Counted from the stretch's first letter, positions 28,355 through 37,662 are shown. The stretch is DNA of 64,000 nucleotides from Flectobacillus sp. BAB-3569 (GCF_002270355.1 NZ_NJFZ01000009.1:248001-312000); one strand, 5' to 3'. Translations and numbers: made by a program. The notes: generated by a model not told the origin, from the sequence alone.

Positions 28355-28385
28355 TCTAGTTTATGCACTCGTTGGAATGTTTGCC
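28355..28385 (+). repeat. Shortened S1 remnant after A5
   Basis: TCTAGTTTATGCACTCGTTGG directly joined to a segment ending CCAGCAAAGG. It keeps the outer arms of S1 but lacks the middle 90 bp, so the array ends in a truncated spacer. Confidence 0.6.
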
Positions 28386-28402
28386 AGCAAAGGTATAAAA
28401 TC

Positions 28403-28440
28403 ACAAAAGCGGTCGAAAAACTCATTTCGACCGCTTTTGT
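28403..28440. terminator. Bidirectional terminator; hairpin part of the double-hairpin repeat family
   Basis: Perfect 16-bp arms ACAAAAGCGGTCGAAA (28403-28418) and TTTCGACCGCTTTTGT (28425-28440) between the A/B array and the convergent KAS III gene. The AGACGCAAT palindrome of the full repeat is absent here. Confidence 0.85.
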
Positions 28441-28464
28441 TTTAACTCGAAAATCGAGCGTATA

Positions 28465-29445
28465 TTAAGCTTTCTGAATACGATTGGTCAAGTAGATACC
28501 TGCTAACGTAAGTCCACTGCCAAAACCTGCTAACATTAATTTGTCATCCAATTGTACTTTGCCGTTTTGGATACCGTTGTACCAAGCAATTGGAATAGAG
28601 GCTGCTGAGGTATTTCCGTAGTTGACAACGCTCTCCAAGCATTTTTCAATAGGGAAATTCATTTGTGAGCAAGCTGCTTCCAAAATTCGAATATTCGCAC
28701 TGTGAGGAATCATCCAATCGATTTGATCTGTGGTGATACCATTTTTTTCTGCCAATTTGATAATATTAGCAGGGAGGTTCGATACAGCCCACTTGAATAC
28801 GGTACGTCCATTTTGGTGGATTTTTCCGTTATAGTCTATCTGTTCAAAATTGATAGGAGCGGGTTGGTTAGACAAATACAAATCTTTTCCTAAGTCGCCA
28901 TTGGTAGTCGAAATAGATTTATGAAGATATTGTGTTTCTGAACTTTCTACTAAAACTGCACCAGCGCCATCACCAAATAACACACAACTGGTACGGTCGG
29001 TAAAATCTGAGATTTTTGAAAGCGTTTCACCGCCAATCACCAGTACTTTTTGGTAATCGCCAGTAGCGATAAGACCTTTAGCTACAATCAAACCGTATGC
29101 AAAACCTGCACAACCAGCAGATATGTCCATACAGCCTGCACTTGGAATTCCTAAACGACTTTGTACCTGACTTGCCATACTAGGGAAGGCTTGTTCTGGT
29201 GTACTGGTGGCTACAATCACAAAGTCAACGTCTGCAAGATTCTTTTGATAATTGTCAGCAAGATTTTGAGCCGCTTTTACACACAAATCACTGGTATATT
29301 CGGTTTCTGAGCTGTAATAGCGGGTATTAATCCCTGTTCTGCTCACGATCCATTCGTCGGTAGTTTCCAAAAATTGCTCGAAATAGTGGTTGTCGATTTT
29401 CTTTTCAGGAAGATACACCCCGATAGAATCAATAATTGCATTCAT
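28465..29445 (-). CDS. 3-oxoacyl-ACP synthase III (FabH) homologue under TetR control
   Basis: A 326-residue ketoacyl synthase III. The catalytic triad is present: Cys in DISAGCAGFAYG near residue 110, His in MIPHSANIRI and Asn in VNYGNTSAAS. FabH condenses acetyl-CoA or other acyl-CoA with malonyl-ACP. The regulator next door and the shared operators suggest an inducible paralogue rather than the housekeeping fabH, which usually lies in a plsX/rpmF cluster. The start at 29478 is replaced by the ATG at 29443-29445, which begins the typical MNAIIDSIGVYLPE. Confidence 0.88.
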   Translation of the reverse strand: MNAIIDSIGVYLPEKKIDNHYFEQFLETTDEWIVSRTGINTRYYSSETEYTSDLCVKAAQNLADNYQKNLADVDFVIVATSTPEQAFPSMASQVQSRLGIPSAGCMDISAGCAGFAYGLIVAKGLIATGDYQKVLVIGGETLSKISDFTDRTSCVLFGDGAGAVLVESSETQYLHKSISTTNGDLGKDLYLSNQPAPINFEQIDYNGKIHQNGRTVFKWAVSNLPANIIKLAEKNGITTDQIDWMIPHSANIRILEAACSQMNFPIEKCLESVVNYGNTSAASIPIAWYNGIQNGKVQLDDKLMLAGFGSGLTLAGIYLTNRIQKA

Positions 29446-29473
29446 AATGACTTGTTTTTGAATTGTTTGAATA

Positions 29474-29493
29474 CACATACCGAATGGTATGTG
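29474..29493. promoter_or_regulatory. Palindromic TetR operator upstream of the KAS III gene
   Basis: CACATACC-GAAT-GGTATGTG, perfect 8-bp arms, 28 bp before the KAS III start and within the 63-bp gap behind tetR. The same arms occur upstream of the regulator gene at 30126-30145. Confidence 0.75.
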
Positions 29494-29508
29494 GTACTAC
29501 AAATTTTT

Positions 29509-30096
29509 TTAGAGGCGGATTTGTTCAATAATAGCCGACTCAATATGATTAGCGATATTTACAATGTAATTTTTATTTTGAGTAATCAGAGACATAAATA
29601 TTCCTCCTTCAATCATGGAATAAATATTGGTAGCCAAGGTATGTGCGTCGGTGGCTTCTTTGATTTCTTTGTGCTTAATGCCATGGGTGATAATCGTGGC
29701 AGTATTTTGGATAAGTCTATCACAAATTTTACGAGCCTCCTCAAACAAAATTGGATTATTGAAACGAGCATCAACTCCCAAATTAAGAAGCGGACATCCA
29801 CCTCTTTCAGAAGCTAATTCATAATAATATTCTTTGAAATAAAAGGTCATGCCATAAAGCTTGTTTATCGCACCTTTACGTTCAATAACTACATTATTAA
29901 GGGGTTTTACTAATTTTTTTACATTCAAATGAAAAGCTTGAAAAGCTAAGTCTTCTTTGTTTCTGAAGTAAAAATATACTGCTCCTTTGGTGAGATTGGT
30001 GGCCTTAGTAATCTCAGAAAGCGACGTACCGTTATAGCCTTTTTTGTTAAAAAGAGGAGCTACTTTTTCGAGTATGTATTCTTGCGTCGTTTCCAT
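29509..30096 (-). CDS. TetR-family transcriptional regulator
   Basis: A 195-residue repressor. The N-terminal helix-turn-helix is clear: ILEKVAPLFNKKGYNGTSLSEI, then LTKGAVYFYFRNKEDL (residues about 8-52). The C-terminal part is the variable ligand-binding, dimerising domain. It is 63 bp upstream of the KAS III gene, same strand. Identical CACATACC/GGTATGTG operators before both genes indicate self-regulation and control of the synthase; the ligand is possibly an acyl-CoA or fatty acid, which is inference. Confidence 0.92.
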   Translation of the reverse strand: METTQEYILEKVAPLFNKKGYNGTSLSEITKATNLTKGAVYFYFRNKEDLAFQAFHLNVKKLVKPLNNVVIERKGAINKLYGMTFYFKEYYYELASERGGCPLLNLGVDARFNNPILFEEARKICDRLIQNTATIITHGIKHKEIKEATDAHTLATNIYSMIEGGIFMSLITQNKNYIVNIANHIESAIIEQIRL

Positions 30097-30120
30097 GGAT
30101 TGTAAATATAGGAAAAAAAA

Positions 30121-30150
30121 TAATTCACATACCGATTGGTATGTGAATTA
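30121..30150. promoter_or_regulatory. Palindromic operator upstream of tetR
   Basis: TAATTCACATACC-GATT-GGTATGTGAATTA: 13-bp perfect arms, 24 bp upstream of the TetR start. The core equals the operator at 29474-29493. Confidence 0.78.
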
Positions 30151-30384
30151 TTTTTTCGGGTTAAAGAAAATTAACTTGTTCTAACCTAAAATCTTATGGA
30201 TACAACTTTTAAAAAATGCTTATTTCAATGTTAATTCTAGAGTAAGAATCAAGCGAAGCAGAAAATGAAATTCCTCTGGTAAAAAATAAGTCTACAAATC
30301 ACATTTTTTTGCAATAAAAGTGCCTCATTCTTTGTTCTAATAAAGTAATAAAACATAATCCTCAACAACTTATACATATATTTT

Positions 30385-30642
30385 ATGAAAGATACCGTCT
30401 TTGCTAACTGGACTTTATCTAAACTTTTGAGCAAAAAACAATCTCTAAAGTTTTATGTTAACACTTTTTTTGTATTTCAAATTACATTGGTGCTTACTTC
30501 GGTGTATCTTATCTCCACCATCAACAAGCCAGCCTTATTGGCTCCCTTAATTTTGTTGAACGTGGGAGTACAGCTATATCGTAACAAACATAGGTTACAA
30601 TTAAAAATGGTAGAGCAGGAGATTTATTCAAGAAGGAAATAA
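30385..30642 (+). CDS. Small two-helix membrane protein
   Basis: 85 residues, unrecognised. A short N-terminal region with LSKLLSKKQSLKFY is followed by two hydrophobic helices (about 28-46 and 50-64) and a basic tail. The layout resembles the 81-residue protein at 33310 on the other side of the M28 peptidase gene: a K/S-rich amphipathic start, a helical hairpin and a charged C-terminus. Function unknown. Confidence 0.65.
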   Translation: MKDTVFANWTLSKLLSKKQSLKFYVNTFFVFQITLVLTSVYLISTINKPALLAPLILLNVGVQLYRNKHRLQLKMVEQEIYSRRK

Positions 30643-30684
30643 TAATTGCCTGATCAGGTATTCGGCAAACTATTTCTAATGAAT

Positions 30685-30760
30685 CAAAAAAGCGGTCGAA
30701 AATTATTTTTCGACCGCTTTTTTGATGCTACGATAAAGACGCAATCATTGCGTCTCTACC
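30685..30760. repeat. Double-hairpin intergenic repeat, copy 2
   Basis: First hairpin AAAAAAGCGGTCGAAAA / TTTTTCGACCGCTTTTTT (30685-30723), a shortened linker GATGCTACGATA, then AGACGCAATCATTGCGTCT (30737-30755) and CTACC. Confidence 0.85.
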
Positions 30761-30849
30761 AATGGAATACAAATTTTTACTCAATTCACTCAATGAAGAA
30801 AGATTTATTTTGAAAAAATGGTGCCTTCGCGATGACTAAACTTTCATGT

Positions 30850-33077
30850 TTATTCTCCTAGCAAAGCCACTGCTTTATCAATTTGGTCGCAGTATTTGTT
30901 TAGTACTGAGGACACAATCTCAATGCCTTTTTCTGCTTCTTTCCATTTTCTTTGTTCAATAGACTCACGTACCGAAGGAATTGTTTTTACCCCATATCCC
31001 GTAAAAAATCCTGGCGCATAAATTTGGTGTTTATACCACGGACGATTCGGTAAACCTTCTGGTAAAGTCAAGGTTCTTTCTATCGTATAGAGAAGTTGGT
31101 TCAGTGCCTCAAGTTTGGCTGGCGCTAATTTATTGCTGTTTTTTACCGCTGAAGCGTAAGTATTAGCACTTTTGTTGAGACGATTCAGACTATTTTCGAG
31201 CGGTGCAAAATTGATATAAGGAACCTCATCATAAGTTTTTACCATAATTGGTTCGTTCGGGTCAGCGGCTGCCGCAAAATGTCCTTCTTTTACCAAACGA
31301 TTATTATCTTCTGTTTTACTACGAATATTTTCTAATAAAGCCTTTACCTCAGTGCCGTAGTTTTGAAGGGTATTCGAAAAGTTTTGGAACTCAAAAGGCA
31401 GTACATCGGCATTTGCCAAGCGCAATACGGTTCTTCCCATGGTTTTTGCCAACGTAACCCCATAAGCAAAATCAGGGTCTTTAAAACGAGTGTAATGGTC
31501 AAACGAATCATAAATTGAGTGGTATTCGCCTCCTTCATCTTCGCCACCATAACCCACATTCATAGCAGATACGCCTAAATGTTGTAAAAATGGTGTGAAA
31601 TCCGAACCTGAACCCAAGGCACCAATCCGAATATCACCACGACTCAAGACTTCTTTTTTGCTTTCGCCCGACCCATTTACCAAAATATACGAACGTAAAC
31701 GGTCATAAACACTGATATTTTTTGTGGGTCGATGACATCTCGGCTTACTTGATTAAAGAATTTTTCTAGGGTATGAGAGCCTCCTGCCGAAAGAAAACCT
31801 CGTCCGTTGCCATCAGAGTTGAGATAGGCTACTGCTTTTTTCTGTAATTCTGCACGATTGGCCTCAGCCCATTCGGTTGAGCCTAACAAACCTGGCTCTT
31901 CACCGTCCCATGCACAAAATACTAGGGTTCTTTTCGGTTTCCAGCCTGTTTTAGCCAATTCTCCAATAGCACGGGCTTCTTCCATTACGGCGACCATACC
32001 ACTCAAAGGGTCGGCCGCGCCAAATACCCAAGCATCATGATGATTGCCTCTGAGAATCCACTGGTCAGGAAATTCCGAACCTCTCATGACGGCAATAACA
32101 TTAAACAAAGGCTCTACTTTAAAGTCAAATTGTAACTTCAAATGTACTTTTGCTGCACCCGGACCCACATGATAGGCAATAGGTAAGCCCCCTCTCCACG
32201 ATTCTGGTGCTACTCTTCCATCCAATGCTTTGAGCAATGGCAAGGCATCGCCATAAGAAATAGGCAATACAGGAATCGTCATGATGGTTGTGGCGTCTTT
32301 TATGTCTAATCGTTTGGCATCTTTGGTATCTCCATAACCTGGTGTTAATGGATCGCCAGGCGCCACAGGCAGGTCTAATACCGAACCACGTTGTGCACCA
32401 GCTTCTGGTCTGAAGGGACCTTTTGGATATACATCACCCTGACCATAACCATCGTCTTTTGGGTCGGAGTAAATGATACATCCCACAGCGCCTTTTTCGG
32501 CAGCTAATTTAGGTTTTAAGCCACGCCAAGAACCGCCATAGCGCACAATTACAATTTTTCCTTTGACATTCACCCCCATTTTTTCCAGTACATCATAATC
32601 ATCAGGACGCCCAAAATTGACATAAACTAACTCAGCCGTAACGTCTCCGTCTGCCGAAAAGCAATTATAGGTTGGCAAATGATCTTTGAGCTGGTTGGAA
32701 GTACCATCTTCTTTGAGCATAGGTTCAACCAAACTGGCTTTGAAAATCGTAGGACTTACCAAACTCACCTCACGAACTTTGGGTGTTGGAAAAAGCGTGT
32801 ACAAGGTGTCGATACGAGCCTCAAATCCCCATGATTTAAACAAATCACGCATATATACGGCATTGGCACGGTTGTGTGGCGAGCCTACGTAATGAGGTTT
32901 TGAACTCATATACTTCATCCAAGTACGTAGGTTTTGGGCATTGAGTTGAGCGTCAAACTTGGCTTCTAATTCTTTTTCAGTAGAAGTTCCTTTTTCAGAA
33001 AACCCTAAAAAATTTTGAGCTGACGAGGTAAGTTGTCCAAGGTACAAAAAGCCTAGGAGTGTAATCAGTTTTTTCAT
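30850..33077 (-). pseudogene. M28 metallopeptidase (glutamate carboxypeptidase II-like), split by an apparent single-base deletion
   Basis: A secreted zinc peptidase, signal peptide MKKLITLLGFLYLGQLTSSAQ, with a PA-type insertion (about 150-300), the M28 core and a C-terminal transferrin-receptor-like dimerisation domain. Zinc-site motifs are present: GNHHDAWVFGAADP, CAWDGEEPGLLGS, LNSDGNGRG and EYHSIYDSFDHY. The frame breaks at the T run 31718-31723; one added base joins DPQK to NISVYDRLRSYILVNG, giving 742 residues, normal for this family. Likely role: release of terminal glutamate or aspartate from peptides in the periplasm. Confidence 0.87.
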
Positions 33078-33309
33078 AATAAGTTACGATGAAGAAAAGT
33101 GAACATAATCGCCGAAGATTAAGTCAAATTCGGTAATAGTAAAGATAAGAAGTTTATCGATTAGCAAAAGGATTAAATACCCTAAAGTTCAGAAAGAGGA
33201 AAAATTAGTAACGGGTTATGCCGATAATCACTTTTTAAATGTACTAGCAGCCATATTTTTTATAACTTGAAGGTCATTAAATCACGACTAAACTAAATCA
33301 CGTATCACC

Positions 33310-33555
33310 ATGAAAAAAGAAAGCTTTACAGACTTGTCACTTGAAGAGCTGCAATCCAAAGAAAAGACGTATAAGACCGCATTTTTGACTTCACTTATTC
33401 TACAGATACTTTTAGGAGTATTAACCATTTATTTAGCCATTGTAAAAAAGCAATTTGCGTTTATTGCCATCTCTTCTGGCGTTTTGCCATCCTTGATTTT
33501 TATGTATCAAAACCTGAAAAAAGTTCGGGAAGAAATAACTAAACGTGTTCAATAA
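33310..33555 (+). CDS. Small two-helix membrane protein
   Basis: 81 residues, unrecognised. Charged N-terminus (LSLEELQSKEKTYKT), two membrane helices (about 27-46 and 49-64), and a basic C-terminal helix. Its stop overlaps the start of the next gene in TAATG, so the pair is cotranslated. Similar in layout to the 85-residue protein at 30385. Confidence 0.7.
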   Translation: MKKESFTDLSLEELQSKEKTYKTAFLTSLILQILLGVLTIYLAIVKKQFAFIAISSGVLPSLIFMYQNLKKVREEITKRVQ

Positions 33556-34088
33556 TGTTCAAAAATTTAGGATTTCAAGAATATCTATCGATTGGATATC
33601 TTTATTTATTGATTCTCGGCGTGGTCAGCGAGTCTATTTTCTATAGAATGTTGGGCATCAATATCCTCCATTTCGCTTCACTTTCCGATATTCTCACTGC
33701 TCCATTGACATTGCTAGTAAGTCATTGGATGATTCCTGCTAGTATTATAGGAATGATTTTAGTTTTGTTTTTACTAACTAAGCTCAGTGAAAAGTTTAAT
33801 GCAAAGCATAATAAGGAGCAGTCTGTAAACCTCCTTGTACTGTGCTCAGCATTTATCTTCTTTGGTTTCTTCATCGGGATAGAACTAGGAAGAGGAGCTA
33901 AACAAAAAAGTTTAATCGCTGAAGGAAAAAACCAACCAAACTATCTTATAACTTTCGATGATGGACAAGCCCAAAAGGTGAAAGTGATAGGACAAAATTC
34001 TACTTATCTATTTTATGTTCCTGAAAATGGTAAAAAGCTTATTATTACTTTAATTGATGGGAATGTGAAAAAGATGGAGGTTTTGTAG
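33555..34088 (+). CDS. Membrane protein with a small C-terminal soluble domain
   Basis: 177 residues, unrecognised. Three hydrophobic segments (about 12-30, 45-80 and 92-112) are followed by a C-terminal beta-rich domain with NYLITFDDGQAQKVKVIG and NSTYLFYVPENGKK, possibly on the other side of the membrane. Start and stop overlap the upstream gene by one base (TAATG), a tight two-gene operon. No function is proposed. Confidence 0.7.
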   Translation: MFKNLGFQEYLSIGYLYLLILGVVSESIFYRMLGINILHFASLSDILTAPLTLLVSHWMIPASIIGMILVLFLLTKLSEKFNAKHNKEQSVNLLVLCSAFIFFGFFIGIELGRGAKQKSLIAEGKNQPNYLITFDDGQAQKVKVIGQNSTYLFYVPENGKKLIITLIDGNVKKMEVL

Positions 34089-34296
34089 AAAGAATCTCTC
34101 AAAGAATCTAATTAAGTATTGTTAGTGAAAGGTGGATCAGTTATTTGAATATATTCATAACATATAGTCATTATAACATTTTTTAACAGATAAACACCAA
34201 AATAAAGCATTCATCCATTCGTTGCATCAAATAGCTAGGTTTGTTTTTATGAATCTAGCTATTGTTTTTTAGTTTCAACCTAAATTTTAATAGCTC

Positions 34297-35054
34297 GTGA
34301 AGAAAAATTTTATGTTCGCCTCCTGTTTACTCTTTGTTTGTACTGCATCTTTGGTTGCTCAAGATACGCTTGAAGGTCAAGCCCAAACAGTGCAGCTCGC
34401 TACCACTGAAACAAAAGTCTCTACGGAACATTTCCTTGTTATCTCTGATGATTCTGAGTCAGTTAGACCGACGGGAGTCTATCAAGTTATCATATCCCCA
34501 CCGAAAGAAAACGGATTCAAATGCTTGTCAAGGCAGAGTATAATACTTATGGCTATAAAACCTACAGAGTCGCAGATAACGAGAAAATGTTTCAAAAGTC
34601 AGCTTTATCCAATATGTCGTTAGGAGCAGGGGTGCTCTGGGAACCCAAAGGTTTTAATCGAAAGCTAGGGGTGGAGATTGATGCCGCTTTTGCAAGCTAT
34701 GAAGAACTTGCACAAATGAATGCGGGGTTTTTACCAGCGAAAAATGTAACGGCCTTAAGTTTTGCGCTTTTACCTCAATACGTATTTTACCAAAACGAAT
34801 CAGAAACAGTGGCTTTATTTATGCAAGCTGGACCAACTTTTGAAAAGGTTATAAGTGATAGTACTCCCATGAAAACATATGTCTATTATGATGACATATT
34901 TGGATACAAAGTAAGTTTAGGAACAAGATTTGGTAGGTTATTCACTACTGTAAACTTCTCTCAAAATGATTCAGGAAGAACATCATGGAGTAATTTTGTA
35001 AAAGCTCGCATTACAAAAGTTGGTCTGTCGTTGGGGTACAATTTGAGTAAGTAA
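34297..35054 (+). pseudogene. Outer-membrane beta-barrel-like protein, split by an apparent single-base deletion
   Basis: A predicted secreted protein with signal peptide MKKNFMFASCLLFVCTASLVAQ (GTG start; an in-frame ATG lies five codons later). Alternating hydrophobic strands and the late ITKVGLSLGYNLSK end are typical of small porin-like barrels (PorT/outer-membrane beta-barrel superfamily). The frame breaks near the A run 34508-34511; one added A gives PPKEKRIQMLVKAEYNTYGYK and about 252 residues. Function unknown. Confidence 0.7.
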
Positions 35055-35061
35055 TAAAAAC

Positions 35062-35097
35062 AAAAAAGCGAGCGTCTCGAAAAACGCTCGCTTTTTT
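35062..35097. terminator. Bidirectional terminator
   Basis: AAAAAAGCGAGCGT (35062-35075) / ACGCTCGCTTTTTT (35084-35097) between the barrel gene and the convergent DUF1080 gene. Confidence 0.85.
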
Positions 35098-35115
35098 GTT
35101 TAGAATCCTAAAATC

Positions 35116-35877
35116 TTACAATTCTCTAATCCAAACATTTCTGAAACTTACCGCATTTCCGTGGTCTTGCAATGAGATTGGGCCTTTTGGACCGTGTACA
35201 GGATTGGTTGGCTGACCAATATAGTTAGTTACACCCTGAATTTTAGTGTGATTTTGTACGATAATGCCATTGTGAATTACAGTAACATAACCAGGCGTTT
35301 CGATACCACCATTTACTGTAAAGCGAGGGGCTGTATAGATAATGTCGTAAGTGTTCCAGTCGCCTTGTTTCGCTGTAGCATTTACCATTGGAGGTGTTTG
35401 CTTATAAATCGAGCCAGCTTGTCCGTTGCGATACGTTCTGTTTTTGTAGGAATTTAATACTTGTACTTCGTAAATACCATGGAAAAATACACCGCTGTTG
35501 CCACGTCCTTGGCTTTTTACATTTTCAGGTTCTTCAGGAGAACGCCATTCAATATGTAATTGACAATCGCCAAAATGTTTTTTAGTTGAGATATTTCCAG
35601 CGCCTTTAACGACTGTAAAAACACCGTCTTTTACTTCCCATTTAGCAGCACTACCATCTTTGACAGATTCCCACTGGTCAAGATTTTTACCATCGAACAA
35701 CACAATGGCATCTGAAGGAATTGCTCCTGGGGTTACAACGCGAACTTCTGGGTCCCAATATTCAGTGGCGTCTGGTTTTTCAGGATTTTTTTCTACAAAA
35801 CGGAAATCCTGTGCTTGAACTTTTAAGCCCAAAAGACAAACTGCGGCACTTAAAATTACCTTCTTCTTGATTTTCAT
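35116..35877 (-). CDS. DUF1080 (3-keto-disaccharide hydrolase-like) secreted protein
   Basis: 253 residues with signal peptide MKIKKKVILSAAVCLLGLKVQA. The DUF1080 domain shows AIVLFDGKNLDQWES, KWEVKDGVFTV, DCQLHIEWR, GNSGVFFHG, YEVQVLNSY and the end segment PISLQDHGNAVSFRNVWIR. The fold is a concanavalin-like jelly roll; relatives bind or split sugars, and some cleave 3-keto-disaccharides. It stands alone here, and its substrate is not known. Confidence 0.87.
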   Translation of the reverse strand: MKIKKKVILSAAVCLLGLKVQAQDFRFVEKNPEKPDATEYWDPEVRVVTPGAIPSDAIVLFDGKNLDQWESVKDGSAAKWEVKDGVFTVVKGAGNISTKKHFGDCQLHIEWRSPEEPENVKSQGRGNSGVFFHGIYEVQVLNSYKNRTYRNGQAGSIYKQTPPMVNATAKQGDWNTYDIIYTAPRFTVNGGIETPGYVTVIHNGIIVQNHTKIQGVTNYIGQPTNPVHGPKGPISLQDHGNAVSFRNVWIREL

Positions 35878-36053
35878 TGGAAAAATTGTTTAAGTTTAAA
35901 TTTTAAATACAGTAAAACAATTCGACAACTTTGGATGTATCCAAATTAGGAGTTTTGCCCTACTGTAATTCGGGAATAGTTATTGATTATAAAAATAGTT
36001 TTAAGTTTACCGAAATAAACTGTCTGTAAATTTAACAGCAAACTTAAATAAAT

Positions 36054-36584
36054 ATGAAAAATGCCCAAATTAATTGGATTAAATTCTATATCCTATCAGG
36101 GTTTATACTTATCTCTCATACTTTTTTTGGACAAAATACAGCTTTTCGCTATCTTGATGTAAATACATTATGTAAGGACAAACGTGTTTTGGCACTTCGA
36201 AATGAATTGCCTAAAGGTTGGCGTTTCAGAACCAATGGCTCGAATTTTTACATCGAACGCATTGATGATGTATATTTGCCCAAAGAGGCCCTCAAAAGCA
36301 TAGAAATGAAGACTCAGCCTGTTGAGAAATATCTAAACGGGAAAAAAATATTACTTTTCAAGACTAAGGCTTACTTTTTGATGAGTGTTGAGAAAAAGAT
36401 TCCTACCAAGCTCAATAATAAACAAAAGTCGATTATGAAGGCGGTTTATGAATCTGATTTTTATACATTTTTCTTGTGGCAGAAACACGGATATACTTAT
36501 GCCAAGACTATTTTGCCTCAAAATCTTTATGAAGAATTTAGAGAAGTAGAGAAATTGCTGGCAAATTATTGGCTTTCCGAATAG
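36054..36584 (+). CDS. Secreted protein of unknown function
   Basis: 176 residues, unrecognised. An N-terminal signal (about 10-27, IKFYILSGFILISHTFFG) is followed by a mixed alpha/beta domain with LPKGWRFRTNGSNFYIERID. Many Lys and aromatic residues. No neighbour suggests a role. Confidence 0.65.
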   Translation: MKNAQINWIKFYILSGFILISHTFFGQNTAFRYLDVNTLCKDKRVLALRNELPKGWRFRTNGSNFYIERIDDVYLPKEALKSIEMKTQPVEKYLNGKKILLFKTKAYFLMSVEKKIPTKLNNKQKSIMKAVYESDFYTFFLWQKHGYTYAKTILPQNLYEEFREVEKLLANYWLSE

Positions 36585-36700
36585 CCAGAGTGGCATCAAG
36601 GGTCAAATAGCTTTTAGTAATCAGTTATTTCAATAATTGTTACTAGTGCCTCGTGCCAAACTAACACATCCTTTTAACCCTAATACTTTTACAATACAAA

Positions 36701-37177
36701 ATGAGACCAAAAATTGCAAAAAAAGCACCAGGAGAAAGATTAGTAAAGCGTATGCCATTGCGTACCAAGTGGATTTTGTGCGCTGCTGCTGGTATTTTAT
36801 TATTTGGATTTGGCCTTTCTGTGGTTACTACCGCTGCATTCAAAAAAGGCATGAACGAGGCCTTTTATATATGGTTCTTGCTGGGCTTGTATGGATTAAT
36901 TCTTACAAGTTTGGGATTGGTATGCCTTGGTCAAGCTGTTCGCTTTAGATTGTTGATGGACATCAATAAGAAAATGAATAAGCAAGAAAAAGAGCTAGCT
37001 AAGCAAATTAAGAAACTAAATCACTTGGGTGAGGTACTTAGAAATAAGGAAGATAAAAAGGTGGAAAAGAAAGAAGAAAAAAAGGACGATAGAAAAGGGA
37101 AGCCCAATCAAAGAAAAGTAAATGAAAAACCAAAGGTAGAAAAACAAGAAAACCCCGCCACTACCGACGAGGTTTAA
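36701..37177 (+). CDS. Two-helix membrane protein with Lys/Glu-rich tail
   Basis: 158 residues, unrecognised. A basic N-terminus precedes two membrane helices (about 24-44 and 57-80), then a coiled-coil-like stretch and a low-complexity charged tail (DKKVEKKEEKKDD). The tail is probably cytosolic. It converges with the small 51-codon gene. Function unknown. Confidence 0.68.
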   Translation: MRPKIAKKAPGERLVKRMPLRTKWILCAAAGILLFGFGLSVVTTAAFKKGMNEAFYIWFLLGLYGLILTSLGLVCLGQAVRFRLLMDINKKMNKQEKELAKQIKKLNHLGEVLRNKEDKKVEKKEEKKDDRKGKPNQRKVNEKPKVEKQENPATTDEV

Positions 37178-37201
37178 ATCTCTTAGAAGAAATTTCGAAA
37201 A

Positions 37202-37357
37202 TTACTTCGCAGCCTTCGCAGCAAATTCAGCTTTGATAGCTTCGATATCAATCAACTTGATTTCTGGCTTCAAACGCAAACGCTTAATTGCTTCGACTTT
37301 GTTTGTAGCTATAGCCTTATTTCTTCTGTCTTTTCTTTTTAGTCTTGTAACGGCCAT
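37202..37357 (-). CDS. Small basic conserved-looking protein, 51 residues
   Basis: The complete frame starts ATG at 37355-37357 and encodes a product beginning MAVTRLKRKDRRNKA and ending EFAAKAAK. It is strongly basic in the first half and helical in the second; I recall similar short proteins annotated as hypothetical in Bacteroidota. Codon use resembles neighbouring genes (GAA, GCT, AAG), supporting a real gene. Possible nucleic acid or ribosome contact is only inferred from charge. Confidence 0.7.
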   Translation of the reverse strand: MAVTRLKRKDRRNKAIATNKVEAIKRLRLKPEIKLIDIEAIKAEFAAKAAK

Positions 37358-37662
37358 TGTAAACAGATTTTTTGTTTGAGGTGCAAAATTACAGAATTAA
37401 ACATTCTTATCCAACACAATATTGGATATTCCTTTGAGAAATACCCTGAAATATAGAGATTTTCGGATATTAAAACCCTTTAGGCTTCCAAAAACCTAAA
37501 GGGTTTGTTATTTTTGCAGACATTTTAAAAAAGAGTAGGAAACCCATAAGTCAAGTTTGAATCTCAAAAATGCAATAAATGATGTGATTCGGTACTTTTA
37601 TTATGGCTCGCCTTAACAAGCTTCTACTTTTTTAGAGTTAATCAAATTACTAATTCAGAATC
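37358..37662. other. Intergenic region upstream of hisS
   Basis: A 305-bp spacer between the divergent 51-codon gene and hisS. It holds a perfect 12-bp hairpin AAACCCTTTAGG (37473-37484) / CCTAAAGGGTTT (37495-37506), followed by TGTTATTTTTG. The latter includes TATTTTTG, which fits a -7 element for hisS; the hairpin then overlaps the -33 region. Confidence 0.45.
37473..37506. promoter_or_regulatory. Hairpin upstream of hisS
   Basis: 12-bp perfect arms with a 10-nt loop and a following T-rich stretch. It could be a terminator, an attenuator or an operator overlapping the hisS promoter; the sequence alone does not decide. Confidence 0.45.

Noticed and set aside
22280-28385. CRISPR-like array because of regularly spaced repeats
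   Set aside because: Repeats are 77-124 bp and separated by full genes rather than short unique spacers, and there are no cas genes.
30850-33077. Two separate peptidase genes
   Set aside because: The two frames join perfectly after one added base and together make one M28 peptidase of normal length.
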